Shown piece after piece: positions 35,285-46,095 of a DNA stretch of 64,000 nt. Below the pieces are notes generated by a model. That model was not told where the DNA came from. It searched no databases and saw only the letters and a program-made list of their open reading frames with translations. The stretch is from Melocanna baccifera. Lineage: Eukaryota; Streptophyta; Magnoliopsida; Poales; Poaceae. Both the position numbers and the translations under genes were made by a program. The DNA is taken from the NCBI GenBank assembly GCA_036346265.1, contig CM070685.1, positions 33,965,281 to 34,029,280 of the forward strand, written 5' to 3'. Each line of letters begins with the position of its first letter. Positions within the stretch are counted from its first letter, which is position 1.

Positions 35285-36420
35285 TTAAGCGTAGTATCGT
35301 TGAAGTTGATCTGCATTCCACGTATGGTTTAAAGCTTGGCCTTCGAGTGTGGATAGCCGATATGCCCCTTGATGGAGTCTTTCGACGATAATGTATGGAC
35401 CCTCCCACTTAGAATCAGCTTGCCGACGATCGGAGCATGCAACGCCTTGCACAGCACGAGACGCCTTGCTCAGCACAAGATCCCCTGCTTGGAAACTTCG
35501 TCGATGGATGAGCTTGTTATAAGACTGTGCTGTCATTCGCATGTATTTAGAGATATGCTCTGCCGCACTCAATCGAACATCATCATGGAGATCTAGGGAA
35601 ACTGTTCGTTTGTCAGACGGAGTCAGGGTGACCAATCGCCTGGAACCTGCTTGAATTTCTTCCAGAGTGACCGCTTCGTCGCCGAAGAGAAGTTTGAACG
35701 GCGTGAATCCCGTGGAGCGTGTGGGTGTGGTACGGATGGACCACAAGACGCTCAGCAGTTGCTACGACCAAGTACCCTTCGGGAAGCCAACCAGACGCTT
35801 TTGAAGCCCTACGGAAATGGTGCCATTAGCACGTTCCACAGCTCTGTTGGACTGAGGGTGTCCAACTGAAGCGTAGTGAAGCTTGATTCCCATCTGCCTA
35901 CAGAACTCCTTGAAAGCCGTGGTGTCAAACTGAAGGTCGTTGTCTACAGTGGTCTCCCTTGGGACTACAAAGCGGCAGATGATATTTTGCCACAGGAAAT
36001 GTTGTACTGCTGCCGAGGTAACCTTCGACAGGGCAGATGCCTCTAGCCACTTACAGAAGTATTCATTAGCAACCGCAATGAACCGCATGTCTCCGGGTGC
36101 CCGGGGTAGTGGTCCGACAATGTCAATCCCCCATCGGGCAAGCGGCTAAACCGGTGGGATGAAGTGCAATTCGTTTGGTGGTTTGTGGACCAGCCGCACC
36201 ATCCACTGATAGCCCTGATGCTTTTTAACAATATCATATGCATTTGTCGCTATGGTTGGCTAATAGAAACCCTACCTGAAAGCTTTGCCTACTAGAGCTC
36301 TTGGAGCGATATGGGAGCCATAAAGGCCAGCGTGAATGTCAGCGAGAAGTCGCTGGCCTTCAGAACGCGGGAGGCATCAGAGAAGCGGGGCATAGACCCC
36401 ACGCTTGTAAAGTATACCCC
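35285..36420 (-). pseudogene. Gypsy-T integrase
   Basis: The minus-strand reading spans GLYGSHIAPRALVGKAF in the N-terminal zinc-binding part (about 36290-36340), the core with VDNDLQFD and HPQSNRAVERANGT (about 35840-35950), and a C-terminal part with TGFTPFKLLFGDEA, KWEGPYIIVE and TWNADQLQRYY ending at 35285. Frames change near 36240 and 35750. The expected SDNG-type motif around the second catalytic aspartate is altered to VDND. Confidence 0.8.
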
Positions 36421-36509
36421 CAATCATTTGAAAATTTCATGCTCTTTGTTGTAGCCGTTTGAGTTGGAGAGGGTCATCAGGCTCGTGCATCCCTTGTAAT
36501 AATGCACAT

Positions 36510-38127
36510 ATGGGTTCTCACCAATCATCCACAGGCATGATTTGATGAATTAAGCCAGCCTTGTACTCACCGAGCTGAATTGTTGGGACAACGAGGACTT
36601 CGGAGAATACTTCTGCCGATGGCTGGCTCCGCAGGCTTGCTACCTTAGCAAGAGTATCGGCCTTCTCATTATCTGCTCTCGGAATAGCCTTGACCATGAA
36701 GCCCAAAAATGTCACTCTCTGGCTCGAACTGCGGCTAGATATTTAGCGAGGTTGTTGTCTTTCACTTGGTAAGATGTATCAATGTGCCCTGCTAGTAGTC
36801 ACTAGTCCGTGTACACTGTGACTCTTCGAGCTCCAAGAGCCTTGAGTTTGCCAAGACCAAAGAGAAGGGCTTCATATTCCGCCACATTGTTTGTCGCCTT
36901 TTTTGGGAGACATAAGTTAGGGAGAAGAAATTATGATTTGATCGCGATGTGGGAGACATAAGTTAGGGAGAAGGGCGCTAGCTCAACGGCCCATTTACCG
37001 ATGCACCCTGTAGCTTCCTTACTCTGCAATACTTTCGCCAGAGGAAATGACGAAGGTACTGTAATGGCGTGTGCGAGAAAGTAATGTCGTAACTTGCGCG
37101 AAGCCATCAAAAGTGCATAGGCTAGCTTCTCTAGCTCAGTGTATCGGATTTTGGTTCCTTGGAGGGCCTCTGACATGAAGTATACTAGGCGCTGGAAGGC
37201 GTGGTCTTCCCAAACGAGGATAGCGCTGACGGCGGCCGGGGCTGTCGCTATGTAAAGTAATAATGGAGCTGGTAGCGGTGGGGAAACCAAAGTAGGAAGT
37301 TCGGCCAGATGCATCTTGAGTTCACCGAAGGCCACATTACATTCATCATTCCATTGGAAGCCATCACATCCATGCAACATTTTAAAGAATGGGAGCCCGT
37401 GCTCAGCCGCATGGGACAAGAACTAGTTGAGGGCCGCGAGGTGACCTGTGAGCCTTTGAACCTCTCGTGTGGTTTTGGGTGGTTCCATAGAGAGGATTGC
37501 ATCGACCTTTTCTGGATTCGCATGAATCCCCCTGCCACATACCAAGAAACCAAGAAGCTTTCCCGCTTGTACCCCGAAGTCACATTTTTTCGGGTTGAGT
37601 TTGAGACTGGCCCGATGTAGGGTAGTGAGTGTCTCTTGGAGATCACCAGCATGAGAGTCGGCTTGCTTACTTTTGACTACCACATCAACATAGGCTTCAA
37701 CATTTTGACCCAACTGATCAGCGAGGACAAGTGTTATGAGCTGGCTGAAGGTGGCCCCCACATTTTTTAACCCAAACAGCATGAGGGTAAAGCAGTATGT
37801 GCCCCCTGGGACTATGAAGCTCATTTTAACTTCATCCTCGATAGCCATATGAATCTGATGGTAGCTAGAGTAGGCGTCCAAAAAGCTCATTAATTGACAT
37901 TCTGTTGTAACATCAATGAACTGATCGATTCGAGGGAGTGGGTAGTTGTCCTTTGGGCATGCTTTGTTGAGATCAGTGAAGTCGACGCACATACGCCATT
38001 TGCCGTTGGCCTTCTTTACTAACACCGGGTTAGCTAGCCACTCCGGGTGGTGGACTTCTCGAATGACCACTGATTGCACTAGCTTAACGACCTCAGCCTT
38101 AGCTGCTTGTTGACGCTTGAGCGACAT
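36510..38127 (-). pseudogene. Gypsy-T reverse transcriptase and RNase H
   Basis: RT (37423-38127) shows ANPVLVKKANGKWRMCVDF, LNKACPKDNYPLPRID and, where the catalytic YVDD box belongs (about 37670-37695), AYVDVVVKS. The second catalytic aspartate is therefore replaced by valine. RNase H follows as FFKMLHGCDGFQWNDEC, RYTELEKLAYALLMASRKLRHYF (about 37070-37150) and, after breaks near 36900, IPRADNEKADTLAKVAS (about 36640-36690). It converts RNA to DNA and removes template in active relatives. This copy is inactive. Confidence 0.85.
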
Positions 38128-38472
38128 ACATCAGAGTTTCTGCTTAACTGATTTGGCATCGAGGCGAACTGTGAGGTGGTGTTCGATGATGGATCGATTG
38201 ACGCCTGTAATATCATCCGGTGACCAAGTGAAGACATCGACATTGTCATGGAGGACCTGGAGAATTTTTTGTTCTGTCACCGTGTCTAACTCTTCACCCA
38301 AGGATATCTGTCAAGAGTTTGCCAAGTCATCTAGGGGAACCCTCTTAATCGCGCCATCAGGTTTAGGTTTCGATGTCCACCCCGGTGCTGAGGGTGACCC
38401 CAACGTAAGCACAGCGGAGGTCTCTTCGACTGTGTGTATCTTGAGAGGAGGCCTTCAAGTGCCAAGCTCTAT
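38128..38472 (-). other. Gypsy-T protease-RT linker, degenerate
   Basis: No clean frame. Short stretches on the minus strand fit the linker between protease and RT. Confidence 0.45.
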
Positions 38473-39252
38473 CTAACGAGCGAGGTCTTGATTTCGGTGT
38501 ACGTTGATGATCCCACATGGACCCGGAAGCTTTATGCACAAGAAATTAGGATGTGTAACCACTCCAAAGGCATTAAGCATAGGACGACCAAGGATAACAT
38601 TATAGGGGTACGAGAGATCGATGATGTTAAAGGTGACTTCCTCGCTTCTCTCTTGATTATATTCTTGGCTGAAAGATACCCGAAGCTCAATTTGCCCTAA
38701 GGCGTGGAAAGGCTGACCCCCAAAGCCCTGGAGGGGGACTCCAGAAGACCGTAGACGGCTTCGAGGAAGGCCCATCTGATCAAAAGCTTCAACACATAAG
38801 ATGTCTGAGGAGCTTCTGCCATCAACCAGGACGCACCTGACGTCGTACCTCACAATTGTAGCCTGAATCACCAGAGGATCCTGATGTGGGAAGTCAACAC
38901 CTTCTGCATCCGCTAGCGTGAACGTAACATCATCGCATGCCCAAGCTGGGGGCATCTGCATAGGGAATGCAGCTACATGATGGAGCCGACGGGCATATGC
39001 CTTCCTCTGTCTCTTAGATGAAAATTCCAACGAAGATCCTCCAGTAATGACGTGGATAACTCGACGATAAGTGCCTTCGGATGCTTCTATATGAAGGGTA
39101 GCGAGAGTGGGAGGGAGCAGTTTGCCCTCATGAGGTTGTACATGCGCTACCACATGGGATTGTGACTCGAGGGCATTGTCTCTGTGGATGCTCTCTCGAA
39201 GTGCTGCGATCGAGGGACAGTTTAGGGTGAGATGGCCACCACGTCTATCCAC
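38473..39252 (-). pseudogene. Gypsy-T protease region
   Basis: A 260-codon minus-strand frame with VLVDGRSSSDILCVEAFDQM where gypsy proteases have a D-G-G/S-S-A-D core, and with YNVILGRPMLNAFGVV, the conserved second half of the domain. The substitution in the active-site loop suggests loss of activity. It cleaves the Gag-Pol precursor in active relatives. Confidence 0.8.
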
Positions 39253-40318
39253 CTCGCACCATAACCCTTGAGGCTGTGGCTGGGGCGGCTGCTGATCGAA
39301 GACTTGCCGGCTGCGAGGTCCACGACCACCACCTCAGTTTGGGACTCTAACACGACCCCTACCTCGTTGACCTCTTCCCCGACCAGCAGGGATGCCATCA
39401 GTACCACCGTTGCTGCCACCCTCGATGCCAAGAACGTAATTGAGCTGCGGGCCTTTATGCTGCCTACGGCCGAGACCCTCTATTGTGTCTGGAATTTGCT
39501 TCAGGTTATAGGTGTCTCCTTGGCGAAGCTGAGCATCCTCCTCCGCTCTTGCATACTTCTCTATTTTATCGAAGAGGTTGAAAACTGTCTAAATGGGCTT
39601 GCGGGCGTTGTACTTAGCCAATGGTTCTGGTCGAAGACCCTGTATCGCGGCATTGATAATTGTGGTTTCGTTCCCGGCATTGATAATTGTGGTTTCGTTC
39701 CCATCTTTAACTTGATAACGTATCCTAGGAAACCGCTTGAAATACTCGCAAAGCTTCTCTGCAGGCCTTTGCCTGATGGTGAAGAGTTGGCTTGCATCGA
39801 CCCTCTCAGTATAATTTCCCTGGAAATTGTTGTACAGACAACTCCGAATCTGCTCCCACGAGTACACCGAGTTGGGTTCTATGGAGAAGAACCAAGAGTG
39901 CTACCCCCTGAAGGACAAGGGGTAGGCCCTTCGCCTTGGTGGAGTCATCTTCCCCTGTCGCCTCAATGGCTATTTCATAAACACGCACAAACTCTCTGGG
40001 GTCTGCATCACCTTTGTAAGGTTCTATGGTTGGTATCTTGAAATCTTCTGGCCAGGCAGCTTGCTGCAGACCAGCGAAGAGGGGAGACTCCGGATCTATC
40101 TGCTGAAGCGCCCCTTGATTAGCAAGCAGAGCCTCTCGACTCTTCGCTCTTTCATTGGCAACCTCCCCTATCATCACATAAGGCGTTAGTTGGCTTCGCG
40201 CTTCCTGCAGCTCCCAGACCGCGCCTCGGACGCCCATCAGTTCCCGCTGCAATGCCCCAAGTGCCGCCAGCAGAGTACCCTCTAGCGCTGGGGTATAGGC
40301 CATGAGATGACCCAACAT
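39253..40318 (-). pseudogene. Gypsy-T gag
   Basis: Two minus-strand frames joined by a shift near 39850. The first (40318 downward) holds PTIEPYKGDADPREFVRVYE, and the second YSWEQIRSCLYNNFQGNY and LCEYFKRFPRIRYQV, typical of the retrotransposon gag domain. A 27-bp tandem duplication at about 39647-39702 repeats nine residues (GNETTIINA). A zinc-knuckle piece is not clear. Confidence 0.75.
39647..39702. repeat. 27-bp tandem duplication in Gypsy-T gag
   Basis: Two copies of CATTGATAATTGTGGTTTCG plus CCC-type ends, in frame, adding nine residues to gag. Confidence 0.8.
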
Positions 40319-40729
40319 GTCAACCTGAGGGTCGGTGGCGCCAGGCTATTGACTGACGTCGAGGGGCTGGCTGGAGTGATGAACGTCATGGTGGACAATG
40401 GGGCTTGTTCAGACATGTCGATTGCCATCCACTGCAGGGCTTCCTCCAGGAACCCCCGACATACCAGCGACGGTCGCCTGATTGCCTATGAGATTGACGC
40501 GACTGGGAGTGACATCGGCATGTACCTCACCATTGATAGCCGTATCTGATCCAATGCCTCACACCGACATCGCCTGTCCACCTCGCGTCGACGTTGCTCG
40601 TCCACCCGTCCTTGCCCTGGCTTGCGCGACCGCGGCCAGTGTGCTTCGCTTCTTCTTTACCGCTACCTTCGGTGCCATCCCCAAATTGTGGCTCTCTAGT
40701 CGAAGACGTTCCCCATGGACAATGCTAAC
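40319..40729 (-). other. Gypsy-T leader between 5' LTR and gag
   Basis: Non-coding. It begins in sense with GTTAGCATTGTCCATGGGG directly after the LTR, where a primer site should lie. I could not assign a tRNA to it. Confidence 0.5.
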
Positions 40730-41019
40730 TGTTGTGGTTTCATACCAAACAGAAGCCAGTGAAATCTTTTGGAGGGGAAGAGAGCCCTTTTTTCCTCTCG
40801 GGATCACCCCTAGGGACCTTTATATAACCACCATGCTTTCCTTTTTACAACTCTACCCTTTGTCACGGACATTACCCTAGGATATACTTGTCCTTTACAT
40901 ACTCTGGTGGGCCTCTTGGGCTTGCCTTCTTTTTATTATCACTACAACTTCGTACATGCATTTTGCTGGGCCGCCTAGACACTTTCGAATGGGCTAAGGT
41001 GGAGGCCATCTCCATAACA
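40730..41019 (-). repeat. Gypsy-T right (5') LTR
   Basis: 290 bp, TGTTGTGG ... CCATAACA on the plus strand. In sense orientation GTTATATAAAGG (about 40816-40828) is a likely TATA box. Confidence 0.85.
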
Positions 41020-41024
41020 ATGGG

Positions 41025-43990
41025 ATTGGCTCAAAGTAATCCTATTCTCATTCTTGATCAATTTAATATTCAAAATGACATATACCTCTTCTAAGTCTTT
41101 CATATCAAAGCATCGAGATAAAAAAGATTTGACCTTGTCAATTACGACAATGTTTGTTCCAAATATAAATATGTTATCCACATACAAACAAAAGATCACT
41201 CCTTGACCCTCACCATAACGGTAATATATACATTTATCAGCTTCATTCATAATAAAGGCAACAGTTGTCAAAGTCTTATCAAATTTCCCATGCCATTGTT
41301 TAGGTGCTTGTTTTAAGCCATATAGGGATTTTATTAATCTGCATACCTTATTTTCCTATCTAGAAATCACAAAATCATCTGGTTGATCTATATAGATTTC
41401 TTCCTCCAACTCTCCATTAAGGAAAACTGTCTTACGTCCATTTGGTGAACATGTAGATCATAGAAAGATGCTAATGCAATGAGCACTCTGATAGTGGTTA
41501 ATCTGGTGACAGGTGAATAGGTATCAAAGAAACATTCTTCCTCTTTCTGAGTGTAACTTTTGGCCATAAGTCTTGACTTGTACATCTCAATAGTATCATC
41601 AGGCCTTAGTTTCTTTTTAAAAACCCACTTACATTCTACAGGTTTGCACCAAATAGGACGATCAGTGATCTCCCAAGTCCCATTAGCTAGGATAGAGTCT
41701 ATCTCACTACGGACTGCCTCTTTCCAATACTCAGCATCAGAAGATGCATAAACCTCTGAAAGAGTATTTGGCACATCATCCATGAGGTATACAATAAAGT
41801 CGTCACCAAAGGTTTTGTTAACCCTTTGTCTCTTGCTCCTGCGAGGAGCATCTGCGACTAAATTGTTATCCTCCTCAGGACTATCACAAATTAGTTCAGA
41901 AATGGTGGGAAGTTCAGAAGTTTGATTATTCTTTTTTTTCGAAATTATCAGTTTGAACATTCTCAGTTCGTGTTGAAGTATTGCCTGCTGTTCTCATAGG
42001 AAAGATATTCTCAAAGAATAAAGCATCTTTAGACTCCATTATTATGTTAGCAATAATCTCAGGTGTTTCTGATTTAACTACTAAAAATCTATAGGCCGTG
42101 CTATTTTGAGCATATCCTAGAAAGATACAATCGACTGTTTTTAATCCAAGTTTTCTCTTTTTCTAATGGTATATTGACTTTTGCCAAACACCCCCAAGTT
42201 CGTAGAAAATTAACATTAGATTTTCTCCCCTTTCATCCCTCATATGGAGTAATCTCACTCCTTTTAGTGATTACTCTATTTAGGACAAAAGTTGCTGTCA
42301 ATATAGTTTTCCCCCACCCTGCCTTGGGCATATTGGAACTCTCTAACATGGCAATAACCAAGTTCATTAGTGTTCGCTTTTTCCTCTTAGCTATCCCATT
42401 TGATTGGGGTGAATATGGTGGTGTTAATTCATGGATTATTCCATATTTAGAACAGAATTGGGAGAATTCATGAGAGACATACTCTCCCCCACGATCGGAT
42501 CTCAATCTTTTTATTTTCTTTTCTAATTGATTTTCAACCTCGACTTTATAAGTCTTAAAGTAGTTTAAAGTTTCATCCTTAGTTTTTAGTAAATACACAT
42601 AACAGTAATGTGTTGCATCATCAATGAAAGTTAGAAAATATCTTTTGCATCCTTTTGTCAACAATATATTCATTTCACACAAATCTGAATAAACAAGATC
42701 TAACGGTGCCAAATTCTTTTTATCCTCTAATCCCTTAAAGGGTTTTCGAGGCTGCTTTGCTTGCACACATGATTGACACTTTGATCCTTTGATAATTTCA
42801 TATTTTGGAATTAAATCTAATTTGGATATTCTAGTAATACTATCAAAACCAATATGATAGAAATGGGAATGCCAAATAATTGCCTTGTATTTATTTAAAT
42901 CTGTTGCAATATTCAGATTATAACAATACTCTAAAGTACTTAGGCGGAGCAAGTCTCCGCTCTCATAGCCTTTTCCAACAAAGTTTCTGAACTTAGACAC
43001 TACAATTTTATCTTACTCAAAAACTAACTTATAACCAACCCTACATAGGAGAGAACCACTAATGAGATTCTTGTTTATTGTAGGTGCATGCTGCACGTTC
43101 TTCAAGTGAACAATCTTCCTTGAAGTAAGTTTTAGATCCACCGTGCCAACACCAAGAACAGAAGCATGCGGGCCATTTCCCATTAGGACGAAGGAAGCCC
43201 CTGTTGCTTGGTAAGAAGAAAATAAGGAAATAAATATCAGAACATACGTGAACAGTAGCACCAGTATCTACCCACCAATCAGTGAATTGATATGTTGAAA
43301 AGACAACAGGTGGATTACCATACCCTCCTGAAGTTGAGGCCTCGCCTATGATCACGTTGACAGCCTTCTTCTTTGGCTGTTCACCATCTCTAATTTTGCG
43401 GAAGCTACAGTCCTTTGTCATATGACCATCTTTTCCGCATACAAAACAGGTGATGTCCTTCAAATTCTTTTTCTCAGTTTTCTTCTTCTTAAAACTAGTT
43501 ATCTTGTTCAGTTTATTGGATTTTGTACTTCTTTGCTGCAATCTTTTTCTCTATAAAATTTGCGTTGTTCTGGCCAGAGGTGCTTGTGCATCCTTTGCTC
43601 TTGCTTTTTCTTCCACATCGAGGGCAGCAATGAGATCCTCAATAGAAATCTCTTTCCTCTTGTGTTTCAGGTTACTGGCAAAATCCCGTCAAGAAAGAGG
43701 GAGTTTAACAACAGTGCCCGCAGCCACAAACTTAGGAGGCAACACACAGCCCAGGTGCGTAATCTCACCGAATAGTAGCTGGAGATCATGAGCTTGTTCA
43801 ACTATGAATTTAGCTTCATTCATGCTAAAGTCAAAAAAAATTACTGACACATGTAGAGCCAGTGACTCGCTTCTGCCTAGCATATTTGTGCTCTAGTGCA
43901 TCCCATAACTCTGTGGCGGACTTGTAGTCCATGTACAGAATAGTCAAAATGCAACCTAGAGCAGTGTTGTCTGTATTATCAAATTGCATG
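41025..43990 (-). pseudogene. Copia-A gag, protease, integrase and most of RT
   Basis: Reading down the minus strand: gag C-terminal part with EQAHDLQLLFGEI and CVLPPKFVAAGTV (43700-43790), CCHC knuckle CFVCGKDGHMTKDC (about 43390-43445), protease WWVDTGATVHVCSD (about 43245-43285), integrase with WHSHFYHIGFDS, CQSCVQAKQPRKPF, RLRSDRGGEYVSHEF and PPYSPQSNGIAKRKKR (42233-43000), and RT with WVFKKKLRPDDTIEMYKSRL (41560-41640), HVHQMDVRQ and VIFCLYVDNIFIFG (about 41160-41190). The catalytic glutamate position in the integrase (usually N-G-V-A-E-R) reads K, and the RT box reads YVDN instead of YVDD. Frames are broken near 43010 and in 41270-41390. It is not functional. Confidence 0.85.
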
Positions 43991-44838
43991 AATATTTTTA
44001 GTACAAAAGGTTAGATTTGTAGAGGGGCCACGCATGCCAACTACAACATATAATTCCTACAAGCTCAACAGCAACAAGCGGGAGGGGGGCACCTCTCCAT
44101 AGCTCTCCTTTTGGTCCATTTTGATCTATCATATGTTCAATTCTAATAAGGTTGTAGGCTTAATGCCAATTTTAGGTTTAGATATGTGTTCATCTTCCTT
44201 CTCGATGTCGATTTCTCCTTCCACCAGCTTACATCTATTCCCAAAGAAGGTTAGTAACCCTACTTGTCTCTTGATTCCACATCAATCCTTCCAAATCTTG
44301 CATATGTAGAGTCTGCTATTGACGAGATCCAAGCACCTTAGAACAATTCTCACCAACAAGAGGGCTTCAAACAACCCTAACCTGCAACTTCCAGCTTCGA
44401 TCTCTAGGGGCATTCTTGGCTGAGGTGCCGCTTGCTTCCACACTTTTGAGTCATGGTATAACTCCGGTGGATTTGTTCATTGTCGACACGCCTGTGCTCC
44501 ACCAATCACCTTCCAACAAATTGAACCAAGGAGCTATGTGCAATTTCTCATCATTGCAGGGTCTTTGTTGTAACTTGTGAGATACTTGTAATAAACTTTT
44601 GTGCTATTTTATTTAAATGTATCGACATATTAGACATATGAGAGTCCAGGTGCTTAAAAAAAGCATCTCTAATGCCGAAGCGTGGAGATTTTTGTGTATG
44701 TAAATTTGGGATCCAAGTTGCTTTGAAAGTGACTCATGGCAAATGACCAAATCTAAACATTTAGGGAAACTTGACTTGATCGTTTGGTTCGAGCCTCAGT
44801 TTGTGTCATGTCTTAATTTTTTACTCTCTAGTCTACTT
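43991..44838. repeat. dispersed repeat, unit B (related to unit A)
   Basis: It starts abruptly inside Copia-A gag at the same base as unit A (7209) and runs parallel to it, in the same orientation, until about 44838. Because it replaces the N-terminal half of gag, the copia 5' end was lost when this junction formed. Confidence 0.6.
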
Positions 44839-46095
44839 GTCATAGACATTTATTGCATAGTTAAACTTTGCCAAACTTGTGGAGATCGATTTGGTCGGCA
44901 CAGAAGGTGTGATAATCATCGGAGTACGCTGTTAATTACTCCATTGCAGATGAAAGAATTACTCCATTGCCGGTAGTTTTTTTGAATGATCATTGCGGGT
45001 ATATACTGTATGTCAATGCCATGTAACTGTTGAGACATCCCATGTGCTTCACAGTGTGACAGGAGGCTATCAGGACGTCCTAACACGAATAATACTGATG
45101 CGTTGTGTGATGGGTATTTGAATCATTTTATTAATCAATCTTGAAGTAGTTTTTTTCCTAAATATATATCACTAGTTTTAATTACAGTGTCATGTATACA
45201 GTGCCAGAGCGTCGGTGCTGGGTCGACAATCCTTCTTTAGCTCCAACCCCAAGCAAAGAAGCTCAATTCTTGGTTTTAGTAAAAGCACCCCAAAGCACAA
45301 ACACATCAGTAAGGCCATACGGAAGAGCTCAATTGCAATTTCCGTTACTTCCTCCTCCACCTGACATTGATCACATCTTTCTTCAGCACGGAATATATTG
45401 TAGCTGCCAATTAAGGTACTAAGATTCTTCTTGCTCATGTTAATTGCTCGCAACTGAGATTTCGAAATTGTTATACGCTATTGTTGGTGCTCGCAAGTGG
45501 AGATCCATCCGGAGGTGCGGATGGGTTAGATTTGTGGAGCTTCTTGTGTTTGCTGGGCCGTCATAAAGAGATTCACCATGCCTCGAGAGGTATGTTCTAC
45601 ATATATCTGCATGCTATTTTCACGAAACAGAGTAGTTTTCTTATTAGTGAGTTTTGTGGTGTACAAGTCCTTAATCTTGGAAGAAGCTTGCCACATTTCG
45701 AAGAATTGCAAGTAGTGATATCTGGTCTAGCACGCGTCATCACCAAATCGTCTCAAAGTACAAATGCATGCCAATTAAGATGCCACCGAGTCACATAGAT
45801 AGAGTCTACAGTTAATCTGTAGGTACAAAAATTAATCTGTAGCGAGATTACTAGAAATCAAGTTTTCATTAAGAAAAGGAGGCAAGGACATTAATTAGCC
45901 GTAGTACGCAACAGACACACCAAAGGACATTCATCAAGTCTTCAGCTGACCCTGGTCTCGTCTATATCACTGCTGCCAAGCACTTTTTCCTGAGTGTAAT
46001 CACTACTATTAATACAAAATCGCGAATCTAATTTAGTTGGTGAGCTTTTCTATTTAAAACTACTCAGGAGCAGGCATGCAGGCAAGCATGCATGA
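44839..46095. other. region upstream of the NB-LRR-like gene, no gene recognised
   Basis: The 45190-45800 part has moderate-length frames on both strands. One plus-strand frame (45481-45798) includes a leucine-patterned run (VQVLNLGRSLPHFEELQVV) that could be a decayed leucine-rich repeat piece, but I cannot support that firmly. 45840-46095 is presumably the promoter side of the downstream gene. No TATA box stands out. Confidence 0.4.

Larger units (their letters stand above)
19019..41019 (-). mobile_element. Gypsy-T: Ty3/gypsy retrotransposon, Tat-like lineage, minus strand
   Basis: The ends are TGTTGTGGTTTC at 19019 and CCATAACA at 41019, and the 5-bp duplication ATGGG lies at 19014-19018 and 41020-41024. 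Without the nested LTR-3 it is about 11.8 kb. Gene order on the minus strand is gag (near 40318), protease, RT, RNase H, integrase (to 35285). A long 3' region then carries tandem repeats and an ORF on the opposite strand (30558-33577). An antisense ORF plus tandem repeats between pol and the 3' LTR are typical of the Tat group (Grande, RIRE2 and relatives). LTRs are about 290 bp and differ at roughly 20 positions by eye, so this is an old copy. Confidence 0.88.
8503..43990 (-). mobile_element. Copia-A: Ty1/copia retrotransposon, minus strand, 5' end missing, host of a TE nest
   Basis: With its insertions removed, this element reads on the minus strand as gag (43553-43990), CCHC knuckle, protease, integrase, reverse transcriptase (to 41025), resuming at 19013 for the end of RT and RNase H (to about 15230), then a purine-rich tract (GGTGAGGGAT in sense, 14678-14687) and the 3' LTR (14677 back to 8503). 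That gene order (integrase before RT) defines Ty1/copia. Three elements sit inside it with perfect target duplications: LTR-1, LTR-2 and Gypsy-T. The 5' end is gone: gag stops abruptly at 43990 against repeat unit B, and no 5' LTR is seen. Copia-A is the oldest layer of the nest. Confidence 0.85.
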
